Below, piece after piece: positions 35,738 through 45,643 of a DNA stretch of 64,000 nt. Source of the stretch: Alphaproteobacteria bacterium (lineage in GTDB: Bacteria > Pseudomonadota > Alphaproteobacteria > UBA8366 > Aestuariispiraceae); contig JASJDC010000003.1 in the NCBI GenBank assembly GCA_030065235.1, positions 1 through 64,000 of the forward strand. The letters are read 5' to 3'. Made by a program: the position numbers and the translations under genes. How positions within the stretch are numbered: the stretch's first letter is position 1; each line of letters begins with the position of its first letter. The notes beneath the pieces are model-generated. The model was not told the origin of the DNA. It did not search any database and was given only the letters and a program-made list of their open reading frames with translations.

Positions 35738-35977
35738 AGCTTCGCGCCTTGCAGGAATGCGGCCAGTCCATGCGCCGGTCCGGCGCTTGTCTCGCCCGTC
35801 TTGTCGAAACGAACGACGCCGGCGCATTGGCAAGGGACACTATCCCTCTCGGCCTATGCGGCCAAGGTTCCCGCGTGTCCTGTTGCTGGGCCAATACGGA
35901 TCGGTGCGCGCTTGAAAAGGCCCGACGAACGCTCTGTACTGCTTCTATTCGAACCTGGGCGAGAGGAATCGGCGCGC

Positions 35978-37507
35978 ATGAATCTGTCGGCTTGGTTGGA
36001 CCGCGCGGGACGCAGCCGGGGCGATTTAACCGCCGTCGCCTATGGGGACTCTCCTTTTCAGTCCTATCGCGTCTTGGCGCGCCGCGCAGCGCAGCTCGCA
36101 GCTGGCTTTCAAACCCGGCTTGGACTCGCGCCAGGCGACCGGGTCGCGCTATGCATGAAAAACCGGCCGGAATATCTGGAGTGCTTTTGGGGCGCGCTTT
36201 GGGGCGGCTTCGCGGCGACGCCGGTGAACGCCAAACTGCACGGCAAGGAATTCGCATTCATTCTGGAGGATTCGGGGGCCAAGCTCGCTCTGACGACGCC
36301 GGACCTGACCGAGGTGATCGAGGCCCATAAGCCGGACAGCGTTGCACATGTGATCGAGGTCGGCTCCGCGGATTACGAAGCCTTGTTCGCCGGAGAGACG
36401 CGCCCCTATCAGCCGGCCGGCCCCGACGATCTGGCCTGGCTGTTCTACACCAGCGGCACGACCGGCCGGCCGAAGGGCGCGATGATCACCCATCGCAACA
36501 TCGCCGCCATGACCCTTGGCTATCTGTCGGATATCGAATGGATCGAGCCCGGCGAGCAGATTTTGCACGCCGCCCCGCTCAGTCATGGTTCGGGCATGTA
36601 TATGATCCCGCATCTCTGCAAATCGGGGGTGAACATCATCCCCGAATCCGGCGGTTTCGATCCGGCCGAGATTGCATCGCTCTGCGCCCGTTGGGGCGCG
36701 GTCAGCATGTTCGCCGCGCCGACCATGGTCAAACGCCTGACAGAGCATCCCGGAGACTTCGACCCCACTACATTGCGCACCATCACCTATGGCGGTGCGC
36801 CGATGTATGTGGAGGACGCGGCGGCGGCCGTCGATCGTTTCGGCCCACGTTTTGCGCAGCTCTTCGGCCAAGGCGAGAGCCCGATGACCGGCACGATCCT
36901 GAGCAAGGCGATGATCGCCGACAAACGCCATCCCGACTGGCGCTATCGGCTGGGGACGATCGGCGTCGCCAATTCGACCGTCGAGTGTCTCGTCGCCGAC
37001 GATACCGGCGCGCCGTCGCCGCCGGGCGAGACGGGCGAGGTGGTGATCCGCGGCGACAGCGTCGTGCCCGGCTATTGGCGCAATCCCGAGGCGACGGCGC
37101 AGGCGCTGCGCCACGGCTGGCTTTATACCGGCGATGTCGGGACCATCGACGCTCAAGGCTTCATCACGCTGAAAGACCGGTCCAAGGACATGATCATTTC
37201 CGGCGGCAGCAACATCTATCCGCGGGAAATCGAAGAAGTTCTGCTGACCCATGAGCGTGTCGCCGAAGTCTCGGTGATCGGCCGCTCGGACCCGGATTGG
37301 GGCGAGATCGCAGTCGCCTATGTCGTCGCGGTCGGCGCGGCTCCGGACCCCGGTGAGCTCGATGCATTGTGCTTGGCCAATATCGCCCGCTTCAAGCGGC
37401 CGAAACACTATGTCTTTGTGGATCGACTGCCGAAAAGCAATTACGGAAAGATCCTGAAAACCACGCTTCGGGAATGGGATGCGCGCTCGGCCAAAAACCC
37501 CGGCTGA
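35978..37507 (+). CDS. AMP-dependent acyl-CoA synthetase/ligase
   Basis: 509 residues of the ANL superfamily: activates a carboxylate as acyl-AMP and then forms the CoA thioester. The ATG at 35978 follows GAGAGGAA; the open frame back to 35576 is an artefact. P-loop-like motif FYTSGTTGRPKGAM (about 152-165), then TYGGAPMYVED, the A8-type hinge YTGDVGTIDAQGFITLKDRSKDMI and C-terminal PKSNYGKILK with the catalytic Lys. Medium-chain or aromatic acids are plausible substrates. It is followed 23 bp later by the AhpD-like gene. Confidence 0.92.
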   Translation: MNLSAWLDRAGRSRGDLTAVAYGDSPFQSYRVLARRAAQLAAGFQTRLGLAPGDRVALCMKNRPEYLECFWGALWGGFAATPVNAKLHGKEFAFILEDSGAKLALTTPDLTEVIEAHKPDSVAHVIEVGSADYEALFAGETRPYQPAGPDDLAWLFYTSGTTGRPKGAMITHRNIAAMTLGYLSDIEWIEPGEQILHAAPLSHGSGMYMIPHLCKSGVNIIPESGGFDPAEIASLCARWGAVSMFAAPTMVKRLTEHPGDFDPTTLRTITYGGAPMYVEDAAAAVDRFGPRFAQLFGQGESPMTGTILSKAMIADKRHPDWRYRLGTIGVANSTVECLVADDTGAPSPPGETGEVVIRGDSVVPGYWRNPEATAQALRHGWLYTGDVGTIDAQGFITLKDRSKDMIISGGSNIYPREIEEVLLTHERVAEVSVIGRSDPDWGEIAVAYVVAVGAAPDPGELDALCLANIARFKRPKHYVFVDRLPKSNYGKILKTTLREWDARSAKNPG

Positions 37508-37530
37508 GCCCCGCTGCAAAAGGATAAGCC

Positions 37531-38133
37531 ATGTTCATCGACACCATCGCCTATGAGGACGCGGAAGGCCGCCTGAAGAAGCTCTATGACCGTGTGAAAG
37601 GGCCGGGCGATGTGGTCGACAATATCATGCTGGCCCATTCGCTGCGGCCGCATACGATGGAAGGCCATATGGCGCTCTACAAAAACGTGCTGCATCATTC
37701 CGGCAATGCGGTTCCGAAATGGTTTCTCGAGGCGTTGGGCGTACTCGTCAGTTCTCTGAACCGGTGCGCCTATTGCGTCGAGCACCACTTCGCCGGTTTG
37801 ACGCGCCTGCTCGGCGACCCGATGCGCGCCAACGCGATGCGCGCCTTTATCGATGGGCGCGGCGCGCCGGATATCTTCGACGCGGCACAACGGGCGGCGC
37901 TGGATTATGGCCGGAAGTTGACCGAGGCGCCGATGGAGATGACGGCGGCCGATATCGACGCCTTGCGGCGGGCAGGGTGGAACGATGGCGAGATCCTCGA
38001 GATCAATCAGGTTTGCGCCTATTTCGCCTACGCCAACCGCACGGTGTTGGGACTCGGCGTCACGACCGATGGTGACATTCTAGGGCTGTCGCCCAACAAC
38101 TCGGACGACCCGAACGATTGGGGCCATAGCTAG
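37531..38133 (+). CDS. AhpD/carboxymuconolactone decarboxylase-like peroxidase-related protein
   Basis: 200 residues, helical CMD fold. The redox motif is CAYCVEHH (Cys79, Cys82, His86), as in AhpD-like alkylhydroperoxidases, preceded by EALGVLVSSLNR. The C-terminal half (MTAADIDALRRAGWNDGEILEINQVCAYF) is the second part typical of the peroxidase-related (Atu0492-type) family. Location after the acyl-CoA ligase suggests cotranscription, but a metabolic link is not clear. It overlaps the convergent AbrB-like gene by 4 bp. Confidence 0.88.
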   Translation: MFIDTIAYEDAEGRLKKLYDRVKGPGDVVDNIMLAHSLRPHTMEGHMALYKNVLHHSGNAVPKWFLEALGVLVSSLNRCAYCVEHHFAGLTRLLGDPMRANAMRAFIDGRGAPDIFDAAQRAALDYGRKLTEAPMEMTAADIDALRRAGWNDGEILEINQVCAYFAYANRTVLGLGVTTDGDILGLSPNNSDDPNDWGHS

Positions 38134-39185
38134 TCCGAAGGCGCCGCCGTCCGCTTCAGCCCGGTCCGGCGAAAGATGATGGGCGCGGCGACGACCACCA
38201 CGCTGATTCGGATAATATGATGAGTGGCGACGAAGGCGACATCCGCGCCCAGCGCCAAGGCGACCAGTGACATTTCCGCCAGGCCGCCCGGCGCATAGGC
38301 CAGGATGACTTGGCGTGGGTCGAGATCGGTCGCGAGATGCAGCGCGGCGGCGAATAGGACCGAGAGCGCGATCAGGATGACCGTCGCGCCCAGCGCGATC
38401 GCCATGATTCGCAGGATCTCGCGGCGCGCCACGCCGCTGAAGCGGCAACCGATGGTGGTCCCGATCACCCATTGGGCGACGTTCAATACCTCGATCGGCG
38501 GCGGCGCGCTGGTCATGCCGGACAGATGCGTGGCGGCGCTGAGCAGCATCGGACCGAGCAAGGCGCCCGCCGGCAGCTTGAGCCATTTCCCAAGAGGCCA
38601 GCCAAGAACGGCGCAGGCCGTCAGGATCGCCAGGTCGGAACCGGCCATATCGAGGATCGAGATTTCGTAGGCGCCGCGGTCGCTGGTGTCGACCCCTTCG
38701 AGAAAACGGAACGCGATGGGGATGATCATCACCGCCAGCAGGACGCGACTGGCGTGGGTGAGCGCGATCACGCGGTCGTCGCCGCCCATCGCCCCGCCGA
38801 CGATCATCATTTCGTTTAGCCCGCCGGGCATGCCGGAGAAATACGCGGTCACCGGATCGTATCCCGCGACCTTCCGGAAATAGGGATAGATCACGGCTCC
38901 CGCGACCGCGACATAGACCAGGAGCAGCGCCAAGCTCGCCGCCCAGTCTCCGACCCTGTCCACCATGTCCGGCGTGAAGCCGCTGCCCAGCATCACGCCC
39001 AGAACCAAGACCATCATCGGGCGGATCTTGATCGGACCTTTGATCGGCGCGCCCGCCATCACCGCCAGCAGGCAGAAGATCATCGGCCCCAGCATCCAGG
39101 GCAGCGGCAGGGTCGCCCACTCGGCGACAACCCCGCCCAGGGCGCCGATTGCGAGAGCGGCGAGGATCGGTCCAAGGAAGCTCAT
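38130..39185 (-). CDS. AbrB-family membrane protein (AbrB duplication type)
   Basis: About 351 residues, roughly ten membrane helices in two repeats, starting MSFLGPILAALAIGALGGVV. Repeated family segments include LPLPWMLGPMIFCLL and LPAGALLGPMLLSAA, and GMPGGLNEMMIVG matches LAPGGLAEMSLVALALG in the second half. This family is named after an E. coli regulator of aidB expression, but the sequence is that of a membrane transporter-like protein, with no DNA-binding domain. The start at 39185 is preferred over 39227. Confidence 0.87.
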   Translation of the reverse strand: MSFLGPILAALAIGALGGVVAEWATLPLPWMLGPMIFCLLAVMAGAPIKGPIKIRPMMVLVLGVMLGSGFTPDMVDRVGDWAASLALLLVYVAVAGAVIYPYFRKVAGYDPVTAYFSGMPGGLNEMMIVGGAMGGDDRVIALTHASRVLLAVMIIPIAFRFLEGVDTSDRGAYEISILDMAGSDLAILTACAVLGWPLGKWLKLPAGALLGPMLLSAATHLSGMTSAPPPIEVLNVAQWVIGTTIGCRFSGVARREILRIMAIALGATVILIALSVLFAAALHLATDLDPRQVILAYAPGGLAEMSLVALALGADVAFVATHHIIRISVVVVAAPIIFRRTGLKRTAAPSD

Positions 39186-39315
39186 GGCCGGGAGCATAGG
39201 CGCCGGCGCCAAAAGCGTGTCAACCAATCGGCGCTAGGAATGCGCGCCGAGTTCGGGCCAAATCGAGAAAGGCGGCCCCAGCGGATCGCCGGGGCCGAGT
39301 CATAGGGAGCACCGT

Positions 39316-39338
39316 GCCGGGAATGAGGAATTCCCGGC
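39316..39338 (-). terminator. nrdJ: Hairpin immediately after nrdJ
   Basis: GCCGGGAAT (39316-39324) pairs with ATTCCCGGC (39330-39338) around a 5-nt loop, starting 2 bp after the nrdJ stop. The stem is stable, but no T-run follows, so it may be a 3'-end-stabilising hairpin or Rho-assisted stop rather than a classical intrinsic terminator. Confidence 0.6.
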
Positions 39339-39339
39339 C

Positions 39340-42300
39340 CTACGAACACCCGCTGGTCGCGCCACAAGTGACGCATTTCATGCAGGTGCCGTTGCGAACG
39401 AGGGTGAAGTTCCCGCACTCGCCGCAGGAGTCGCCCTCATATCCTTTCGCCTTGGCCATGCGCACCTGTTCGGCGCGCTCATTGACCAGGGTCATAACCG
39501 TCTCTTCTTCGGCGATCTCGACGGCGAAGGCCTGTTGCGCCTCGACCGCTTCCGCGGCCGCCGTGGCCTGCGTCGGCGCGCCGGTTGACGCCGCTGTCGG
39601 GCTCGCTGTGGGCGACTTGCCCGCGCCGCCTTCGAAGACCGCCAGTTTCGATTTCCGCACGAAGCCGCGCGAGGTGACTCTCTGGATGGCCTCCATCGCC
39701 TGGCCGATCTCCATCGGCAGTTCGCCCTCGCGCTCGCCGCCGCCCAGGGCGTCGGGGATCACGTCGTCGGGGCGGACATGGGCCAGATCGTCTCGCGCCA
39801 AGTAACTGATCGCCAGCTCGCGGAAGATATAGTCCAGCACCGAGGTCGCCATCTTGATCGCTTCGTTGCCTTCGACCATCCCCTGCGGTTCGAACCGGGT
39901 GAAGGTATAGGCCTCGACAAATTCCTCCAGCGGCACGCCATATTGCAGGCCGATCGAAACGGCGATGGCGAAATTGTTCATCAGGGAGCGGAAGGCGGCG
40001 CCCTCTTTATGCATGTCGATGAAGATTTCGCCGATGGAGCCGTCTTCGTACTCGCCGGTGCGCAGATAAACCTTGTGCCCGCCGACTACGGCCTTTTGCG
40101 TGTAGCCCTTCCGACGGTCCGGCAGGCGTTTTCGCTCGACGATTTTTTCGACTATGCGCTCGACGATCCGCTCGGCGATGACCGGGGCTGCGGCGGCGGC
40201 CGGCGCCGCGCGCACCTCTTCCAACGCCTCTTCCGCATCCTCGTCGTCGACATCGTCATCCAGCAAGGCGCTCGACAAGGGCTGGCTGAGTTTGGAGCCG
40301 TCGCGATAGAGCGCGTTCGCCTTCAGACCCAGGCGCCAGGATAGGAGATAGGCGTCCTTGCACGCCTCCACCGTCGCGCTGTTCGGCATGTTGATGGTCT
40401 TGGATATGGCGCCGGAGATAAAGGGCTGGGCCGCGGCCATCATCCGGATATGCGATTCCGCCGAGAGATACCGCGTGCCCAGCTTGCCGCACAGATTGGC
40501 GCAATCGAAGACCGGCAGATGCGCGTCTTTCAAATGCGGCGCGCCCTCGAGCGTCATCGCGCCGCAGCAGTAAATGTTGGCCGCCTCGATATCCTTCTTC
40601 GAGAAACCCAATTCGGCCAGCATGTCGAAGCCGATATCGTCAAGCTGGGCGTCTGTGAAGCCGAGCCCCGTCTTGCAAAGATCGTCGCCCAGCGTCCAGC
40701 GGTTGAAGGCGAATTTGATATCGAAGGCGCTGGCCAGCGCCTCCTCCAGCTTCGCCAGATCGGCGTCGCCGAAGCCTTTCTCTCGCAAAGCCGCATGGTT
40801 GACGCCAGGCGCGTCGGTCAGCGTGCCCATGCCCACGGCGTAGCGGATGATCGCCTCGCGCTGATCGTCGCTATAACCGAGCGTCGCGAGCGCTTCCGGG
40901 ACCGTGCGGTTGATAATCTTAAAATAGCCGCCGCCGGCCAGCTTCTTGAACTTGACGAGCGCGAAGTCGGGTTCGATGCCGGTCGTATCGCAATCCATCA
41001 CCAGCCCGATCGTGCCGGTCGGCGCGATCACGGTCGCTTGGGCGTTGCGATAGCCGTGCTCTTCGCCAAGCCGGACCGCGTCCGTCCAGGCGCGGCCCGC
41101 CGCCTCGGCAACGTCCGGCTGCGGGCAACTGGCCAAGTCCAGGGGCAGCGGCGTCGTGCTCAGCCCCTCATAGCCGTCCGCATTGCCGAGCGCCGCGTTG
41201 CGATGGTTGCGCATCACCCGCAGCATCGGTTCGCGATTGTCGGAATAGCCGGGAAACGGCCCCAACTCGCCGGCCATCTCGGCGCTGGTCGCATAGGACG
41301 CGCCGGTCATCAGCGCGGTGATGGCGCCGCAGAGAGCGCGCCCTTCTTCGGAATCGTAGCTCAGGCCGCGCGCCATCAACAGGCCGCCGATATTGGCGTA
41401 GCCCAGGCCCAACGTGCGATAGCGATAGGAGAGTTCGGCGATTTGCTTGCTGGGGAACTGCGCCATCAGGACGCTGACTTCCAGCGTGACCGTCCACAGA
41501 CGCACCGCATGCTCGAAGGCCGGGACATCGAAGGCTCCGTCTTCCGTGCGGAAGTTCATCAGATTCAGCGAAGCCAGATTGCACGCCGTGTCGTCAAGGA
41601 ACATATATTCCGAACAGGGATTGGACGCGTTGATCCGGCCGGAATTCGGACAGGTGTGCCAATCGTTGATGGTCGTGTCGTACTGCGTGCCCGGATCGGC
41701 GCTGGCCCAGGCGGCGTGCGCGATCTTCTCCCACAATTCGCGGGCCTTGAGCGTTTTCGCGACGCCGCCGCCCAGCCGGTTGACCAAGTTCCAGTCGCCG
41801 TCCGCCTCGACCGCGTTCAGGAAGTCATCGGTCAGCCGCACCGTGTTGTTGGCGTTCTGGCCCGAGACGGTTAGATAGGCCTCTGAATCCCAGTCCGTGT
41901 CATAGGTCGGGAAGTCGATGCTGGTATAGCCTTGTTTCGCGAACTGGATGACCCGCTGGATATAGTTTTCCGGGATCAGGTGTTTGCGGGCGGCCCGAAT
42001 TTCGCTTTTCAGCGCCGCGTTCTCTTTCGGATCATAGGCGGCGTCGCCCTGCTTCATCGCACCCGTACAGGCCGCCATAATCGCGTTCAGATGTTTGGCG
42101 TGCAGTTTGGAGCCGGTGACCAGCGCCGCGACCTTCTGCTCTTCGACGACTTTCCAATCGATGAAATTCTCGACATCCGGATGGTCGATATCGACCACCA
42201 CCATCTTGGCGGCGCGGCGGGTCGTGCCGCCCGACTTGATGGCCCCGGCGGCGCGGTCGCCAATTTTCAGGAACGACATCAGGCCGCTGGATTTGCCGCC

Positions 42301-43041
42301 GCCCGACAAGCTCTCGCCTTCGCCTCGGATCGAGGAGAAATTGGCGCCGGTGCCAGACCCGTACTTGAACAGCCGCGCCTCGCGGATCCACAGATCCATA
42401 ATGCCGTTCTCACCCACCAGATCGTCCTCGACGGACTGGATAAAACAGGCGTGCGGCTGCGGATGCTCGTAGGCCGATTTCGATTTCACCAGTTTCCCGG
42501 TGCGGTAGTCCACATAGTGATGGCCCTGGCCCGGACCGTCGATCCCATAGGCCCAATGCAGGCCGGTATTGAACCATTGCGGCGAGTTCGGCGCTGACAT
42601 CTGCGTCGCCAGCATGTAGCGCATCTCGTCATAATAGGCGCGCGCATCCGATTCGGCGTCAAAATAGCCGCCCTTCCAGCCCCAATAGGTCCAAGCGCCC
42701 GCCAGCCGATCGAAAACCTGGGTCGCCGAGCGTTCCGACCCGGTCCGTTCTTCCGGGGCCAGACCAGCCATCGCCTTCGCATCGGGGACGCGGCGCCACA
42801 GCCAATCGGGCGTATCGGCCTCTTTCACCGGTTTCAGGGCGGCGGGCACGCCGGCCTTGCGGAAATATTTCTGGGCCAACACGTCAGAGGCCACTTGGCT
42901 CCAAGAGTCAGGAACCTCGACATCCTCTAGCTTGAAGACGATCCCGCCGTCGGGGTTGCGAATCTCGCTCTTGGTCAGGCGAAAGGCGATATCCTGATAG
43001 GGAGACTGACCGGATTTGGTGAAACGCCGTTCGATACGCAT
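39340..43041 (-). CDS. nrdJ: Adenosylcobalamin-dependent ribonucleoside-diphosphate reductase (class II)
   Basis: 1233 residues. Makes deoxyribonucleotides with B12 radical chemistry, independent of oxygen. The active-site loop is [21 protein letters not shown], with the Cys/Glu pair that generates the thiyl radical. Upstream segments [16 protein letters not shown] and [27 protein letters not shown] are typical. The C-terminal half contains an Ala/Glu linker (about 930-965) and ends in a Cys-rich tail, CGECGNF and [14 protein letters not shown], probably a Zn ribbon or redox tail. The ATG at 43041 gives [15 protein letters not shown], the usual N-terminus. It is the only RNR in the window and carries a paired NrdR-like site upstream. 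Confidence 0.97.
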   Translation of the reverse strand: MRIERRFTKSGQSPYQDIAFRLTKSEIRNPDGGIVFKLEDVEVPDSWSQVASDVLAQKYFRKAGVPAALKPVKEADTPDWLWRRVPDAKAMAGLAPEERTGSERSATQVFDRLAGAWTYWGWKGGYFDAESDARAYYDEMRYMLATQMSAPNSPQWFNTGLHWAYGIDGPGQGHHYVDYRTGKLVKSKSAYEHPQPHACFIQSVEDDLVGENGIMDLWIREARLFKYGSGTGANFSSIRGEGESLSGGGKSSGLMSFLKIGDRAAGAIKSGGTTRRAAKMVVVDIDHPDVENFIDWKVVEEQKVAALVTGSKLHAKHLNAIMAACTGAMKQGDAAYDPKENAALKSEIRAARKHLIPENYIQRVIQFAKQGYTSIDFPTYDTDWDSEAYLTVSGQNANNTVRLTDDFLNAVEADGDWNLVNRLGGGVAKTLKARELWEKIAHAAWASADPGTQYDTTINDWHTCPNSGRINASNPCSEYMFLDDTACNLASLNLMNFRTEDGAFDVPAFEHAVRLWTVTLEVSVLMAQFPSKQIAELSYRYRTLGLGYANIGGLLMARGLSYDSEEGRALCGAITALMTGASYATSAEMAGELGPFPGYSDNREPMLRVMRNHRNAALGNADGYEGLSTTPLPLDLASCPQPDVAEAAGRAWTDAVRLGEEHGYRNAQATVIAPTGTIGLVMDCDTTGIEPDFALVKFKKLAGGGYFKIINRTVPEALATLGYSDDQREAIIRYAVGMGTLTDAPGVNHAALREKGFGDADLAKLEEALASAFDIKFAFNRWTLGDDLCKTGLGFTDAQLDDIGFDMLAELGFSKKDIEAANIYCCGAMTLEGAPHLKDAHLPVFDCANLCGKLGTRYLSAESHIRMMAAAQPFISGAISKTINMPNSATVEACKDAYLLSWRLGLKANALYRDGSKLSQPLSSALLDDDVDDEDAEEALEEVRAAPAAAAAPVIAERIVERIVEKIVERKRLPDRRKGYTQKAVVGGHKVYLRTGEYEDGSIGEIFIDMHKEGAAFRSLMNNFAIAVSIGLQYGVPLEEFVEAYTFTRFEPQGMVEGNEAIKMATSVLDYIFRELAISYLARDDLAHVRPDDVIPDALGGGEREGELPMEIGQAMEAIQRVTSRGFVRKSKLAVFEGGAGKSPTASPTAASTGAPTQATAAAEAVEAQQAFAVEIAEEETVMTLVNERAEQVRMAKAKGYEGDSCGECGNFTLVRNGTCMKCVTCGATSGCS

Positions 43042-43621
43042 TGCCGCTGTAACCCCTTACTGACTAACGCGCGGCGTTCTCTGCGCCGCCGCTGTTTTCC
43101 CCAAAGCCGCCGCGCCTCGCCTGAGTCGCGGCGGCCCATATCCTTTCGGTCCGCCCGCAGGCGTCGCCCGCGTCGCTGCGTCGCGCGCGCCAATCGTTGG
43201 ATCGGACTTTGCGCTTTCGTTTTGCGATGGGTCGCTATATCTTGTGCGGACCAGCGACGAGCCTACTTCATTTAGGGTTCAGCGAGCAAGTTAAATCCGG
43301 AGTTTTTATTTGGTTATTGCGCTGCGCTATTTATAGGGCGGCCCGTTTACTGGTGTTTGCTAAGTATAGTGAAGTAATTGGTCAGTAATCATGCACTAGG
43401 GACGTGCTTGTTCGCAGCCAAACTTACCGGTGCGCCGCCGTTTCGCCCCGTCATTGTCTCGGCATTGTCCTATCCTGGCCGCATCCGCGCCATGGGCGGC
43501 GCGGAGCTTGAGGTCGAACTGGAGGCGCGGCGGCTTGTCTGGACAGCCCGCACGGCCTCGGCCATAGTCCGCGCTACGAGACATCCGCCTCGGGGAAGGG
43601 GCGATCTTTGAGGGCTCAAGC
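43042..43621. other. Regulatory intergenic region between nrdJ and the NDUFA12 gene
   Basis: About 580 bp without a supported gene. It separates two divergent genes. Positions about 43255-43395 are markedly AT-rich (for example gtttttatttggttattgc and atttataggg) and contain the paired NrdR-like boxes. I see no B12-riboswitch core. Frames at 43378-43611 and 43692-43396 are short and unlike proteins. Confidence 0.55.
43232..43278. promoter_or_regulatory. nrdJ: Tandem NrdR-box-like pair upstream of nrdJ
   Basis: TCGCTATATCTTGTGC (43232-43247) matches the NrdR consensus ACACWATATMTWGTGT at 13 of 16 positions. A weaker copy, CTACTTCATTTAGGGT (43263-43278), matches at 11 of 16. The starts are 31 bp apart, about three helical turns, as in known NrdR targets where two boxes are needed. 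This implies repression of nrdJ by the dATP/ATP-sensing regulator NrdR, encoded elsewhere. Confidence 0.7.
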
Positions 43622-43984
43622 ATGGCGAATGCGATCACGCGCTGGACTACTTGGCTGTATGGCGAGCGCGTCGGTGAGGATAGCCAAGGCAATATCTACT
43701 ACCGGTCAAAGTCCGCCCCTGCCGGCGGGCGCCGTCGCCGCTGGGTCGTCTACGCCAAGGGCGGCGACGAGGCGAGCCGCGTCCCGCCGGAGTTCCATGC
43801 TTGGCTGCATTACACGACCGACGAACTGCCGTCGAAGGACGCGGGCGTGCGCTACGTTTGGCAGCAGGAACATGAAGCGAATCAGACCGGTGCGCCCGGC
43901 GCATATCGACCGCCAGGGCACACCTTGCGCGGCGGCGCACGCGATAAAGCGACAGGCGACTATGAGGCTTGGACGCCTGAGTAA
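43622..43984 (+). CDS. NADH:ubiquinone oxidoreductase subunit NDUFA12-like
   Basis: 120 residues of the NDUFA12/B17.2 family, an accessory subunit of respiratory complex I found in alphaproteobacteria and mitochondria. The conserved parts are YGERVGEDSQGNIYYRSK, RRRRWVVYAKGG, RVPPEFHAWLHYTTD and the C-terminal YEAWTPE. It has no membrane span and should sit on the peripheral arm. As usual in this class it stands apart from the nuo operon and precedes mlaD and DUF2155 genes. Confidence 0.94.
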   Translation: MANAITRWTTWLYGERVGEDSQGNIYYRSKSAPAGGRRRRWVVYAKGGDEASRVPPEFHAWLHYTTDELPSKDAGVRYVWQQEHEANQTGAPGAYRPPGHTLRGGARDKATGDYEAWTPE

Positions 43985-44047
43985 TCTGGCTGCGGCGCGA
44001 GGCGATGGGCCTTCAGGCAATAGGCCAAAGGGAACGGATAAACGAGG

Positions 44048-44548
44048 ATGCAGCGCGAATCGGAGAATTTCCACATTCTGGTCGGCGCGGTCGCGACGGT
44101 CCTGGTGGCGGCCTACTTGATCTACGGCTACGCCAGCGATCGCCCGGGCCAGGTGTCCGGCGCCGGCTACACCGTGCATGCGCGGTTTCAATCCATTGAC
44201 GGCATTTCCGACGGCAGTGACGTCCTGCTGGCCGGATTGCCAATCGGAAAAGTAACGGCGGATACGTTCGATCCCAGCACCAACAGCGCGGTCGTGAGCA
44301 TGCGCATCCGAGACGATATCGAATTGCCGATCGATTCGGTCGCTCTCATCCTCTCTCACGGGATGATGGGCGGCAAATATATCAAGGTCGATCCGGGCGG
44401 CGATCTCGAAACCTTCGCCGATGGGGATGAGTTCGAATATGTTCAGAATTCCGTGATCCTTGGGGAGCTTCTGGAGAAAGTGATCTTGGCGGCGGAAGCG
44501 AACCGGCGCAGAGAAAATGCGGAAGCCGCCGCGTCCGGGAATGAATAA
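44048..44548 (+). CDS. mlaD: MlaD-family lipid transport protein (first copy)
   Basis: 166 residues: an N-terminal membrane helix (FHILVGAVATVLVAAYLIYG) then one MCE domain of about 100 residues (GYTVHARFQSIDGISDGSDVLLAGLPIGKV). MlaD hexamers bridge the Mla ABC transporter and periplasmic carriers for phospholipid transport between membranes. The distal part GGDLETFADGDEFEYVQNSVILGELLEKVIL is the usual hydrophobic-channel end. A second, related copy follows after 36 bp. Confidence 0.9.
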   Translation: MQRESENFHILVGAVATVLVAAYLIYGYASDRPGQVSGAGYTVHARFQSIDGISDGSDVLLAGLPIGKVTADTFDPSTNSAVVSMRIRDDIELPIDSVALILSHGMMGGKYIKVDPGGDLETFADGDEFEYVQNSVILGELLEKVILAAEANRRRENAEAAASGNE

Positions 44549-44584
44549 CCGTCGACCGATGCCGGTCGCAGAAGGAGACGCGTC

Positions 44585-45040
44585 ATGAGGCGTAGTGTGA
44601 TTGAGACCGTCTTGGGCGCGGTCGTGCTGCTGGTGGCGCTTGTGTTTCTGGCGCTGGCCTATAGCTCGACAAACCTGCGCCCGACCGGCGGCTATTCGGT
44701 GACCGGCAAGTTTTACGCGGTGGACGGCTTATCCGTGGGCGCCGACGTGCGCATCGCCGGCGTTAAGGTCGGCGCGGTGACCCGTCAGAGCATCGATTCG
44801 GAGATGTTCCAGGCGGTGGTCGAAATGTCGATCAACCCGGAAGTACGCTTGCCTGAAGACTCCTTGGCCTCGATCAGCAGCGCCGGGCTGCTTGGCGGCT
44901 CCTATGTGAAGATCGAGCCCGGCGTGTCGGACACGTTGCTGGGGAACGGCGACGAGTTCAACAACACGAAGGATATCGTGGCGCTTGAGGAATTGCTCGG
45001 CAAAGTCATCTTCCTGGTGACAGACGAAGACGTTCAATAG
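44585..45040 (+). CDS. mlaD: MlaD-family lipid transport protein (second copy)
   Basis: 151 residues with the same plan: N-terminal helix VIETVLGAVVLLVALVFLALAYSST, then the MCE domain YSVTGKFYAVDGLSVGADVRIAGVKVGAVT. The C-terminus EFNNTKDIVALEELLGKVIFLV parallels the first copy. Start after AAGGAG. The pair probably arose by duplication and then diverged, since identity seems moderate. Other Mla genes (mlaE, mlaF) are not in the window. Confidence 0.92.
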   Translation: MRRSVIETVLGAVVLLVALVFLALAYSSTNLRPTGGYSVTGKFYAVDGLSVGADVRIAGVKVGAVTRQSIDSEMFQAVVEMSINPEVRLPEDSLASISSAGLLGGSYVKIEPGVSDTLLGNGDEFNNTKDIVALEELLGKVIFLVTDEDVQ

Positions 45041-45104
45041 CGCCGCCTTCGGCTTGATCCCGTTCGGCCCGCGGCGGCACTTCGAATCTTTCCATTCAGC
45101 ACAT

Positions 45105-45530
45105 ATGCAATTTGATCTCAGAAGATTCGGCGCCGTTTGCTTGACGGCGCTGGCGTTGGTCGCCCCGAACGCCGCTTTGGCCTTTCCGACCGATGCGGCG
45201 GTGCTGCAAGGGTTGGACAAGGTGACGGCGCGGATCTCCACCTTCACCGTCCCGCTCAATCAAGAGGCCCGATTCGGCGGCCTGAGCATCATCCTGCGCC
45301 ATTGCGACCGCGCGCCGCCGGAAGAGCCGCCGGAAGCCAAGGCCTTCCTGGAAATTGTCGAACTGCGCGCAGGCGAACCGGCGAAACGTCTGTTTAGCGG
45401 CTGGATGTTCGCCTCCAGTCCCGCGCTGTCGGCGCTGCAACACCCGGTCTATGACATCTGGGTCAAAGAATGCGTGACCATCGCGCCTGCAAGCGAAGCG
45501 CCGGGGGCGGAAGATCCTCAGGCTGAATAG
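45105..45530 (+). CDS. DUF2155 periplasmic protein
   Basis: 141 residues from the ATG at 45105, giving a clear Sec signal peptide (GAVCLTALALVAPNAALA) missed by longer starts. The mature part is a DUF2155 domain: LDKVTARISTFTVPLNQEARFGGLSIILRHC, RLFSGWMFASSPALSALQHPVYDIWVKEC. Two conserved Cys (in LRHC and VKEC) may form a disulfide. The family is nearly restricted to alphaproteobacteria and is of unknown function; its constant neighbours are NDUFA12, accBC and aat genes. Confidence 0.9.
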   Translation: MQFDLRRFGAVCLTALALVAPNAALAFPTDAAVLQGLDKVTARISTFTVPLNQEARFGGLSIILRHCDRAPPEEPPEAKAFLEIVELRAGEPAKRLFSGWMFASSPALSALQHPVYDIWVKECVTIAPASEAPGAEDPQAE

Positions 45531-45643
45531 CCGCCGTATCTTGCCGCCGCGCCGCAATCGGCGGTACAAGCCCGCAAGAGCGCTGGCCGTCGGATGACTG
45601 TTCGATTGCGGCGCGTGCGAGGCGAAAAAAGGGCGGCGGTGGA

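Noticed and set aside
43042-43400. B12 riboswitch upstream of nrdJ
   Set aside because: The conserved riboswitch core (GCCACTG-like) could not be found; NrdR-like boxes explain regulation better.
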